From Strix aluco (lineage: Eukaryota; Chordata; Aves; Strigiformes; Strigidae), in assembly GCF_031877795.1 (NCBI RefSeq), contig NC_133933.1, positions 70,932,503 through 70,996,502 on the forward strand: 64,000 nt of DNA, read 5' to 3'. The translations under genes were made by a program, and so were the position numbers. This document shows, one piece after another, positions 36,501 through 46,853 of this stretch. The notes below the pieces were generated by a model that saw only the letters and a program-made list of their open reading frames with translations, was not told the DNA's origin and searched no databases. The stretch's first letter is position 1; every line of letters begins with the position of its first letter.

Positions 36501-39500
36501 GTAGCTACGGTGTTTGTCAGCTGCCATGTCCCAGCCTTGCTGAAGCTAACGCTGCTGCGGGAGACTTCTTGTTCAGTCTAAAGGATACCTGCCCCTATGT
36601 TTAGTGGGAACTGAAAAAGTAGAAGATGTCATCAAGCACTAGGTAGACTGCAAATCCCAGGCTCTAGGGAATAACTGGGAAACTGTGCATTTGTGCTGAA
36701 AAGTAGGAAAGGGCAGTGAAGCACATGAAGAGAAAGGCATGCGAATCTTTCAGGCACAGATCTAGGAACGGTGAATAGGAAAGAGAGCCCTATTTTATCC
36801 TACTATTGAGAGGGGGAAAAGAGTTTCTTTTGATGTTTAATCATCTGTCATCATTTCTTTTGATGCAAACAGCCTTTACAACCTGAAATATCCTCATACA
36901 GATGAAAGCATATTATATGTGTGTTAGAGAAAAGGAACATTTTCTACAGTTGCAGGCGTTTCCTTCCTTCACATCTGCAAGTTCCAGGTTTTCTTTTCTC
37001 TTCTGTTTCTTCCTTGGCTTTGTAGATGTGGACTTTTTTCCAGCCTACAAATCTTCAGACAGGAGTCTCTTGCTGATATTTGGTGTAGACATGTGAAAGG
37101 CTAGACCTTCACCTGTGAAAAATGGGAATCTATTGAGGCTCCACCCATGTGCCAAGTGCTGAACATGGAAGCCCATTGACGTCAGCAAGGTTCTGCTCAA
37201 TGGTGATGACCTCTGAGTTACTGGGACCTGAGCTGATACAAGATGTAGCAATGGGTACCATAGGCTCATGGACTTTAGTAAGGTAGACAATAAGAAAAAC
37301 ATGGCACACAGCCTGTTTATGTGTGATCGCTTGGCCTTTAAGTCACTTGTTTTCCTAAATGAACTAAATAAGATGCAGGAAACTGATCCTTCTTACCAGT
37401 ATGCTCAGAAGCTTAAAAAAATTACAAAATCATATGATCTAGTATTTGAACCTGTTTCTAGGTAGCTGTGCAAAGTGCAGTAGATATCTTGATTGAACTG
37501 TCTATACTGATGACAAGATTATTTTTATTGACTTGTTACAGCTAATTCAGTCAGCTCTGTATCTCTGCATGAGGTTGCACAGGACACTGAGCTTGGGGAC
37601 CATGATGCTGTGTTCACTCACCACTCTTCACACACCCCAGTGCAGTCTAAAACTTCATCAAATAATCTGGGTGATGCTGCAAGTGTGTAAAATCTTTGCC
37701 TTTTTGGCAGTAAACCAAGATATTCCCTGGGATTAGGGAGCCCAGGGGTTATATAATTCAAATAGGTGGGTTGTTGGGGGTTGGTTTTTCTGTTTTATAT
37801 TGGGTTTTTTTTGTTTTTTTGCCAGCTGAAGGAGACAAACAGCTCCTCCCAAAATGATGTTATTTTATAGTTTCATGGCTCAGTAAACATGCTGTGTTTA
37901 AGCAGTGTAAGGCTGTAATGGAGTCAAATAAAGAAATAGCTGTGTGACACAGTGATGTGACTTAGTACAATAAGTAAAGCAGTCATCTACAAAAGCTAAG
38001 TGATCAAAAGCTCTGTGATTGGTTGTGTCCTTGCTGAAGATATGCTTCTTAGGATGCAGTCCTATATTGCAGCTAAACATAAAGAGTCTAGCTTCATCTG
38101 CACCGGTATTTGTTTCACATCATGGGGAGCCATTTTGGGGACCTGAACAATGAGAAAACTAAACCAAGAAGAAAAATGAAAAATTTCATCACTGTAGCTC
38201 CTTGAAGTAACTTGCTGCAGGGTGAGGCTTCCCAGTACCAGTAAGAAAGAGGTAGACGTGTGACAGCGGGAGGAGAGGGGGACTGACATTTGGCAGTAGC
38301 TAGCTATGGGATTGATTTAGTTGCAGCATTTTAAGAACTGAGAGAAAAGACAATATGTAGGAATTTGTACTTTGGGATCTTGATCTTACCTCTGCGTCTC
38401 AGGTGAGCTAGAAGACCAGAGAGGGATGGTTAGAAACAGGCTATATTTGTTTGTACCTACATCTCTAACTGTAACGCTGTTCTCTACAATCAAGGAAGGT
38501 CTTGGCTATATGCATAAATCCCAGTGCACATACAGTTTAACTGAACTGTTCTTTTAGTTAAACGAGTTTGCATGTGAGCCTTTCTGGGGATAAAGTTTAG
38601 TGTGGTTAAAGTTTAGTGTCTCTCTTCAAACAAACCTGTATTTCACTGTAAAATATTCTGCACATATTTAACATGACTGCCGAACAGCAGTGATTTCAGC
38701 AAAAGCTAGTAAAATATTTAATCTATTGCACTGTGGAGACTCAAGGAATTTTTGTATCTTGTTTGGACAGCAAGGAGGTATTTTCTGTGTTGGGTAAGGC
38801 TGAAGAGAAATGGAATCTGGAGTATTTTTGTTGTACTGGCAAATGTGAAGGGACTGGTAGGGGGAAGAGTTACCCTGCCTCCATGGCTATTAGCTATGCC
38901 AACTCCAAGAAAATTTAATTTTCTTCAAGGAAATGAGTACAGTTTAGTTTGCCTGAACTGAACCTGCTAAACCATTACACTTTCTGCAGTGGCAATTCAG
39001 TGTCACTGGTATTAGCAAGAATAGGAATGTCAGTGCTGGTCAGCTACAAATTACTGCATTTTTCAAACTTCTGTACATTTTTGAGATAGTTTAAATGATA
39101 ATGTATTGAAAATAGTATTTAGTAACTTGCAGCCTGTCTGCTACATCACATTCATCAGCAAAGTTGGTGAAAGTACAGGATTCAAACTTATAGGTTCCTC
39201 ATTGATGCTACGTCTATGCTTTATTTGCATAGGAGGGATTTCCAAGTGATTTCAGAATCCGGGTTGGGTCTTACTTTCCCATTTGTGTAATTTCTCACCG
39301 AAAAAGGACATGAATGTGTCTGTGTGGATACGTTTGTCACTTCTTGCACAGCCTTTCCTGCTTTTGAGACTGCATTGTACTAATAGAAGTTCACGACAGT
39401 TTGCATGTACTGTTAACCATCTGTGTTCCATAAAATCTGATGAGCTTGGAGAGACAGCAGCCTTGGCCATTTTGTACCCATTTTGCATGGGAAAATGGCA

Positions 39501-39554
39501 GTGCTGTGAGTACTGCTACTACTGCTAGTATATCTATGAGGATCGGATGGCAGT

Positions 39555-39556
<2 letters not shown>

Positions 39557-39587
<31 letters not shown>

Positions 39588-39590
39588 CAG
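39557..39590. repeat. C8-T23 tract followed by CAG
   Basis: Eight C (39557-39564), then 23 T (39565-39587), then cag. It is a simple repeat that happens to have the form of a very strong splice acceptor on the gene strand. No conserved coding sequence follows it. Confidence 0.9.
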
Positions 39591-40066
39591 CACTGTATTG
39601 CAATTTGCAGCAGTGCTGGGGTTGGTAGAGTTGTATCATGGCTGTAGAGCTTTTACTAGCCTGCAAGCTACTGAACTACATTAAAAGATGTCAAGATGGT
39701 ATAGCAGCATAACTAGGTCAACAAGATTGTCAGTTGTAAGTTAACCTACTCAAGAAGGTATTGAGGCTGTAACTCATGCTACAGGGGCCCAAAATAATCT
39801 GTGGTATAAACTAAGTTATTGCAAATACTCATCCATTGGTATTGCAGTTGATTTTGCCAGCCTAAAGATATTGGTTGCCACAGGGTTTTTTTTACGTTCT
39901 TATCTCAAAGAGGCTGTATAGCAAAACCTCCCAATGAAGACCTTGCTAAAACACAACTCTTACTTATATACCTAGCTCTTGTCTATAGGCTACCATAGAA
40001 ACCTTTAGGAGTGAAAACTTGTGGGTTTTAACTGGACTGAAGTCTAGCAGTATTTCCGTCCATAAC

Positions 40067-40130
40067 TTTCATAGACTTAAAAGCTAGTGCAACTTGGAAG
40101 GGACACCAGAGCATGCCTAGTCCAGCCACG
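40067..40130 (-). mobile_element. Old CR1-like fragment in antisense
   Basis: The + strand reads tcatagactt, then cttggaagggacac, then atgcctagtccagcc. This is the order seen in the reverse complement of CR1/L3-type 3' ends (catagaat..., ...ggaagggacc..., ...atctagtccaacc). It is short and heavily diverged, so the assignment is tentative. Confidence 0.5.
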
Positions 40131-40310
40131 TCTTTGTGTGGGAGCTTTCACTTACCAGGTGGGAGATTCCTAACTTGAGACATATACAGTATAGATTTCA
40201 ACAACTGTGGTAACTATCTTAATTTCCTTCATAATTAGAGGAGAGAAATAGATGAGAGACAACATCTGGTCTGATTTAGACGTCTTCTGGTTTTTCTGTC
40301 ATCCTTCAGT

Positions 40311-40350
40311 GGTGCTTATGTCTCCTCAGTGATGCTTATGTCTCCTCAGT
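40311..40350. repeat. 20-bp tandem duplication
   Basis: Units 40311-40330 and 40331-40350 (gatgcttatgtctcctcagt) differ at a single base. Confidence 0.93.
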
Positions 40351-41261
40351 GAATATAAAGGGAGTGCAGGTAATTAATTCAGATATAGATATCTGTATAT
40401 TTATACCATGTAAGCATCTACATTTGTTATTTATAATGATAGCATTTTATTTTTAAAATTCTTTTAAAAGTCTGGTAGTTGTTTTCAAATTGCAGAGAGC
40501 AATTTAAATTAAAGCAAACATAAATTGCAGTGGTACCACATACATAACGGGACTCTTGAGATGTCTTTGGCACCTCTCATTTGAAATTTCTTTATTAAGT
40601 CTTTACTACTATGGTTGGGAAGCTGTTTAGGGCTGCCAGAACCACTCCATCTTTTAGGTGGCTCTTGATTGACTTTCAGCTCCATTTATCTCTACTTTTC
40701 CCCATGTTCCTTCCAAATCAGGGCTTGGCAGGCTCTCTGGAGGCAAGAAGCACTTGGGTAGCCAGTGGTGATATCCTGCCTCAGGCTCACCCTAGCTGGG
40801 GTGTAACATCTGTAAATAATGTTGATGGTCTTCTTGGGACAGGAGCTGTGGGTACTGATGGGCTGTGTCTGCTTTTTTCCAGCCATTGTGCTGCTGATAA
40901 CTGCCTTCATCCCTTCACTTCTTTCCCCTTTGGGAGGACAGTCCTAGCTAATGTTGTGTATAGTATTTCATTCAATTAAGCTGTTCAGCTTACTTTCAGG
41001 AGTTATTCTGCAACAGTAGCAAGTCCCCAGAGACTTCCTCCACTCTGCCTTCTGCTTTTGGATAGTGACCACCTTCTAGCATCTGCTAATTAAAACATTT
41101 CACAATTGACATCTGTTTTTAACCCCACATGTTTTGATGGCAGCTTTTGTGGGTATTCTTTATGTAGAAACCAAAAGAGCAAGCCTCAAATTTCTATAGC
41201 AATAACTTTGTGTTGAATTTTTGCTTGTATTTTTCTTTCCTTCTTGCTTATGTTTTTACAG

Positions 41262-41447
41262 AAAAAATCAGAAATCATTTTTTGCAAGATACAAGACATT
41301 GCAGTGGACAAGTTCTTACGCATTGCCAGACTTTCCTTACGATGTCAAGTGCATATTGGCAGAAAAAAAATGCCCTGATCACAGTATGAGAATAAGGATT
41401 ATTGAATTTTTACAAGCAGACATGACAAAATACCTAGGAGGATCACT
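41262..41447 (+). CDS. SAMD3: SAMD3 exon 4 of those seen (conserved core)
   Basis: 186 nt; the acceptor tgtttttacag ends at 41261 and the donor gtgagt starts at 41448. It encodes residues 127-188 plus two bases of codon 189. It contains LQWTSSYALPDFPYDVKCIL and, further on, KKCPDHSMRIRIIEFLQADM, a stretch almost invariant in mammalian SAMD3. No enzymatic motif is recognisable. The conserved cysteines and histidine (KC..., KKCPDH) do not form an obvious zinc finger. The function of this region is unknown. Confidence 0.96.
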
Positions 41448-41758
41448 GTGAGTAAACATTGTTTGTTAGATTTATTTGGGAGCATTACCAATTGGCTGCA
41501 GAAGTAAATCTTCAAATTAATGTAAAGCCACTCTCTTTAATATGCTTGCTTAAATAGAGGAGGCTAGGGGCTTGAAACCTGTTGAAGCCAGCAGGAAGAC
41601 TTCATGCAAACCTTAAAGCTGTTGCCTTTGTTATTTGAAGGGGAATCGATAGTCTTGGAAATAGTCAGTTTGACATATATCAGTATAGACTCCAGACGGT
41701 GTCTAATACCGTCTAGAATACCAAGTATTTCTTTTACATCTCCATCTTGTTTGCACAG
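41448..41758 (+). other. SAMD3: SAMD3 intron (phase 2, 311 bp)
   Basis: The shortest intron in the window, with acceptor cttgtttgcacag. It contains a 7-bp hairpin (agacggt 41694-41700 with accgtct 41708-41714) about 45 bases before the acceptor, near where the branch point would be expected. No other feature is seen. Confidence 0.92.
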
Positions 41759-41843
41759 GTACCCGAACAGTCAGCAATATAACATTGTTGTCAATGCTCT
41801 GCTGCAGGCATACCCGTTCCTTGACGAAGATGGGAATGGTTTT
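41759..41843 (+). CDS. SAMD3: SAMD3 exon 5 of those seen
   Basis: 85 nt; the acceptor gcacag ends at 41758 and the donor gtaagt starts at 41844. It encodes residues 189-217, including YPNSQQYNIVVNALLQAYPF and then LDEDGNGF. This matches the corresponding mammalian stretch with conservative changes. The DEDGNG run resembles the start of an EF-hand calcium loop by composition, but there is no EF-hand helix pair, so I do not call one. Confidence 0.95.
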
Positions 41844-43666
41844 GTAAGTATTGTAAAGAGTACTCTGTTTTAAACAATACAGGTTGTTCGTTTTTTTTCC
41901 CCCACCTAATCAATCACAAGAAAATAACCTAGTTCAGAGGAAATTGGTATAAATTTCTTATATACTGGCTCTATTCAGAGCTGTAAGCTTCACTTTGACA
42001 TTTTTGGCAAATCACAGTTTTATTTCATTATATTAATTAAAGATTAATCCAGTTATAGCCATTCCTCAAAAGCACTGAGATCATGCAGACCTGTACATGA
42101 AATCCCTGGTTGCTTGTTGGGTACAGTTTCTTTCTGGATTGATTTCTCCCAAAGGGTAAATTTAAGTAAATGTGACTTATTGTTGTTTTTAAAAACAAAG
42201 AAGACAAGCCCTTAGAAAATTGTTTGTATGAAGACTAACATATGACTGATGCTCTTGCAATGCACTATGATCCCCTGTGTGTTAGATACCTAGCGACAGC
42301 ATGTAGTAATACTACTGGTTTAAGAATGTTGGGAATCTAGGCTAAAAAAAATTAATTATTTAAAGACACTGGTTGGGATCTCAATGGGGACATAACAGAA
42401 AACAGTGGAAGGAGATGACTTAAATTTGAACTACATTTCTTCACTCTTGTGACCCAGAATACATATCTGTGGTCTCAGAGGACAGTATTCACCTTTTGAC
42501 TTCACATCATTGCTTTGCCATGTGCTGCTTTTATAGCATCTTGTAAAAGCTTGTGAGACTCAGTGGGGATTGTTAGCTTTAAACGTATATAAATATATAT
42601 CTCGTATGTAGTTACTGAAGAAAGCAAAATAATTTTGAGAATAAAAAAAAAAGTGAGGATTAAGGGGTGGCTATTCTAGTTCTCCTCTGAGCCCAGGCAC
42701 TGAGGAGGGAAGGGACTAAAGAAAACAAACACATCTCAGAGAGGAGAGCAGGAACAGAAGGATCAGAGAGCAAAGGTCCACCCTTATTTTCAGTCAGGAT
42801 GCCTCTCTGAATACCCCAGTGGGGGTCCCAGTCTGGAGTCCTAGGTAATGCTATGCCTTCATCTGGCTCCCTTTGTGAAGGAGAGCTGGAATGACATTCC
42901 GGACAGTCTGAAGACCTTTTTACAGCCTTTAACTTTTAAAAACTGTTTTTAAACAGAGATTCTTAAGCTAGGTTTTCAAAGGGCTTTAACTGCAGCAGGA
43001 CCATAGGCTGAGTGAAACTACTTACAACTCCATTCTTCCGGAATGGTTCATCGCTTTCCCCTACCTGATGGGGCAGTGACTTCAGGGTTGTTCTTTTATC
43101 TTTTGATACTTCTCTCATGCTTACTAGCAAGCATATCTGGAAGAAACCACCATAAGGAAGCAAGGCAGCTGGAATTAGCAGTTTGCAATATTGTTAGTCT
43201 AACGCTTCTGAGCCAGCCCCTCTCCATTGCTTGAGGCAGGAAAAAAATGTACTAAAGGTGTATGTCTGTATACTTAAGTTTGGAGGAGGGGGTGAGAATG
43301 AATTCCTATTTTTATTGGCCCTACTGTTAGACATTCTGTTCTTCCTTCATGATTATAAAGGCTATAAATACTTCTTTTTTCTTGATCTGAGATAGTTGTG
43401 TGTTACAACAGCAACGGCTTAAAACAAACCCTACAACATATGCACAGCTACTTAGCATGAGGCTTGCAGTAAAATTGAATTCATATACCTTTAAGAAACA
43501 AATGAACAACAACAAAAAATTGGCTAACTACCATTTTTTAATCTTTTCTCAGAAAAAGTGTCTTTAGCAGCTCAAAAAGGTAAAGTTTTAATAGTCTTCT
43601 CTTTTAAAATTGCCTCAGGCTAGCATGGGGCTGTAAGAATTGCTGCTTGCTCTCTCTGATCCAGCC

Positions 43667-44581
43667 ATGAGTGGTATCCCTCAGGGCTCAGTTTTGGGGC
43701 CACTCCTGTTTAACATCTTTATTGATGATCTAGACGAGGGGATCAAGTACACCCTCAGTAAGTTTGCAGATGACACCAAGTTGGGTGGGAGTGTTGATCT
43801 GCTCGAGGTTAGGGAGGCTCTGCAGAGAGACCTGGACAGGCTGGAGCGATGGGCTAAGGCCAACTGGATGAGTTTCAATAAGGCCAAATGCCGGGTGCTG
43901 CACTTGGGCCACAACAACCCCCAGCAGCGCTACAGGCTTGGGGAGGAGTGGCTGGAGAGCTGCCAGTCAGAGAGGGACCTGGGGCTGTTGATTGACAGCT
44001 GCCTGAACATGAGCCAGCAGTGTGCCCAGGTGGCCAAGAAGGCCAATGGCATCCTGGCTTGTATCAGAAATAGCGTGGCCATCAGGCACAGGGAAGTGAT
44101 CTTACCCCTGTACTCGGCACTGGTGAGGCCGCACCTCGATGACTGTGTTCAGTTTGGGGCCCCTCACTACAAAAAGGACATTGAATTACTCGAGCGTGTC
44201 CAGAGAAGGGCAACAAAGCTGGTGAAGGGTCTGGAGCACAGGTCTTATGAGGAGCGGCTGAGGGAACTGGGGTTGTTTAGTCTGGAGAAGAGGAGGCTGA
44301 GGGGAGACCTCATCGCCCTCTACAACTGCCTGAAAGGAGGTTGCAGAGAACTGGGGATGAGCCTCTTTGACCAAATAGTAAGCGACAGGACAAGAGGGAA
44401 TGGCCTCAAGTTGCACCAGGGAAGGTTTAGACTAGATATTAGGAAGTATTTCTTTACAGGACAGGTTGTTAGGCGTTGGAATGGGCTGCCCAGGGAGGTG
44501 GTGGTGTCCCCATCCCTGGAGGTGTTTAAGAGTCGGGTTGATGGGATATGGTGTAGTTGGGAACTGAGGGATATGGTTTAG
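43667..44581 (+). pseudogene. CR1 reverse-transcriptase C-terminal remnant (open, 304 codons)
   Basis: An uninterrupted frame from ATG 43667 to TAG 44579-44581, open a further 27 bases upstream. Counting from that ATG it shows [12 protein letters not shown] (5-16) and the catalytic FADD motif (33-36) of the reverse-transcriptase palm. The thumb and C-terminal region follow ([49 protein letters not shown]). The endonuclease domain and the N-terminal fingers and palm are absent because of 5' truncation, so the product cannot support retrotransposition. The ATG is probably incidental, as it falls at the truncation point. The last codons lie in a 25-bp duplicated segment. Confidence 0.93.
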
Positions 44582-44592
44582 TTGGGAACTGT
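44543..44592 (+). repeat. 25-bp tandem duplication in the CR1 3' region
   Basis: Units 44543-44567 and 44568-44592, each gggatatggt.tagttgggaa..., differ at two positions. The pol stop codon lies in the second unit. It may be a private duplication of this copy or a feature of the subfamily. Confidence 0.88.
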
Positions 44593-46817
44593 CAGTGTTA
44601 GGTTAATAGTTGGACTGGATGATCTTCAAGGTCTTTTCCAACCTAGATGATTCTGTGATTCTGTGAGTTGTCTCTGGATTGCTGGAACTCACTTCTGCCA
44701 TCAGTGTTTTCTTTTCTGCCACACAAAATTCTCTATCCCACTGTATTGCTAATGATATTAATTTATTCCTGTGCTATGTCTCAGTTCCTAGATTCAGTTC
44801 AACTCTAAATTCATGCTTAAAAGGAAAGTAATTGTTTACCCATTGGGGTGGAGGAGGAGCCACAGCAGCATCTGCTGGGGTCTGCAGAAGCTGTAGTAGT
44901 TCTTAATGAGATGACCTGAGAAGGTCTGTCAGTGGTGTGATTTTATTTTTAACTCGTGAGTCTTATGGTTTGGAGCTCATCACCAGAAATAGATGTGTCT
45001 TGGCTGCTGGGAGGATGCAGTAGAAACTGTTCTGGGTTCCTCTGTGCCCAGTATGCACCCCTGTGTGTGGCGTGGGTGGGCAGGGGTGGCCCGTGGGGCA
45101 TGCTGGCTGAGAAAAGGGAAAGCTCATCCCATGGGAGATCTTGACATTCAAGAATTAGCTTTTTCTTCTGACCAAGAACAGAAAATCAGAACATAAAGAA
45201 CTTGGTGTAATGAAAAACTTGGAGAAGCTTTGAATTGGAAATGTCAACACTTTTGTTGCAACATTTTCATGAAAATGAAATGGCTTGGAAAATTGGAAAG
45301 GGAAAAGATCTGCTGGAAAACATAGAGGAACAACAACAAAAAAACAAACCAAAGAGTGCCTGATTTCACACCACTATTTTCATGACAGGAAAAAATTTAC
45401 TTGCAAAACTTAGAATATTCTTTTTTTCTTCTTTCCCAAAATAATGTATTTATTCACAACTCCATACTATTTTAAACAAGTGGTGTGTGCATTATGTAGA
45501 AACTTACTCTAATAGTTTCAATCTCATACTGTTGCAATGAGAGGTCATTAAAGGTTTAGTGTTTTAAGATTTATTAGTAAATGATCCATAATTCTATTTT
45601 CTTGGTTAAAAGGTTTCTCATTTAATTTTGCAGTAGGGAAAAATATACTTCTGTGCCATCGGCCCTTTTACAAGAGATATCCAATGCAATATATTCAGGA
45701 TGATAATAATGATCCTAAATGAATAAGTTTACAAATAAAATTACAAATAAGCTACTTATGTACTATGAATTTAAAAAGATGGTTCGTTACTAGGTCACTC
45801 TAGAAGAAGGAATTACGAAAAAATTCTCTGAAATTCTAAATCATAAAAAAAATCATTTTATACTAAAGGCAAAACTCATTTAAGAGGTCTATGGAGCACT
45901 TGGAATGAAATTAATTTCCCCACCCTGTTCCAAGATTAGCTTTTGGAAAAAAGTTCTTTAAAGTTATTATCTAAGGAATTTTTCCCATGATATTTCCTTC
46001 TACTTAAAGAACAATGTTATCCTAAACTAACAGATATAACATTAAAAAAAATTAATCTCCATTTAATAATTAAATAGATTATTAGACTCCTCAAGATATG
46101 TAAGTAGTTACACACAAATAGGTTACATAGAAAAAGCTAAGGTCATAGACAAAGCAGTCAAAAGAAAGTTGGCATGACACTCTTTCTGCTTGCAAGATAT
46201 GATTCTTTTTGTATTTATTCCTTTTACAAGGGTTACAACCAACCATTTGGAAAGAGTCACTGCCCTTATTTTATTTCATTACAGCCAACATGCTGAAAAT
46301 TGTAGGGTTTCAAGAAAACCTTACATGAGGAAGCAAAAGAGAGGGCTCTCTCATCCACACCGCCTGCCAGTGGGCTTTGCGTAAGAGGCTCCCCCGAGCT
46401 CAGGGCTGCTGAGCAGTGCTGTGATGCCGGTGCAGCCTGGGATCCCAGTGCTGACATGCCTGCTTTATGTAACTGCTGTGCACAAAATGATTATTTGCTA
46501 GTAAATTACTGCTTTTAATCTGCGTGTAATCCTTTCCCTCCTATGTCAGATAGACACAGACTAATCCTTCTGCTCCCTTACAAGCATTGTAAACCTTCCT
46601 GGGGTGGTTTGGGCTTTTTTGAGGGGAGGAATTAATAGTAAATAAAGTTATCAGCTCAAAAGTGGTAATGAAAGCATCCTTTTTAGAAGATGCATTACCC
46701 ACTAGAGAAACCACATAAATGTATGTGCTTGCAGTCTCATTCATGAAATAGGTATGTGAGAAGGGACTTGGCTAAGCTCATGAGAATCCTATTACAGAAA
46801 TAGATTTAGTTAAAACT

Positions 46818-46853
46818 CTTAATTTATCTGAGTGTCTTAATTTATCTGAGTTT
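46818..46853. repeat. 18-bp tandem duplication
   Basis: Units 46818-46835 and 46836-46853 share cttaatttatctgagt and differ at one base near the end. Confidence 0.88.

Larger units (their letters stand above)
31042..41261 (+). other. SAMD3: SAMD3 intron (phase 2, 10.2 kb)
   Basis: The largest simple repeats of the window are here: a 23-T run (33491-33513) and a C8-T23-CAG tract (39557-39590). It also holds a G/T-rich tract near 37765-37820, a small, probably CR1-derived relic in antisense (about 40067-40130) and a 20-bp tandem duplicate (40311-40350). The open frames seen (for example 34410-34718 and 40611-40979) carry no known motif. No coding exon supported by conservation was found inside. 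Confidence 0.8.
43667..44666 (+). mobile_element. 5'-truncated CR1 LINE inside SAMD3 intron, sense orientation
   Basis: A 1.0-kb copy of a CR1 retrotransposon, the best preserved in the window. It starts abruptly within the reverse-transcriptase domain, at the [10 protein letters not shown] motif. It continues through the C-terminal part of the pol frame, the 3' untranslated block ('ggactggatgatcttcaagg', then 'tcttttccaacctagatga'), and ends in two exact copies of the octamer ATTCTGTG (44650-44657 and 44658-44665). 5' truncation and lack of poly-A are the CR1 norm. The frame is still open, which suggests it is younger than the other copies here. The 3' region type looks like those common in neoavian birds, but I could not confirm the subfamily. 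Confidence 0.96.

Noticed and set aside
41831..41843. DEDGNG run in SAMD3 exon 5 as an EF-hand calcium loop
   Set aside because: Only the first half of a loop is suggested, the flanking helices do not fit and the family is not known to bind calcium.
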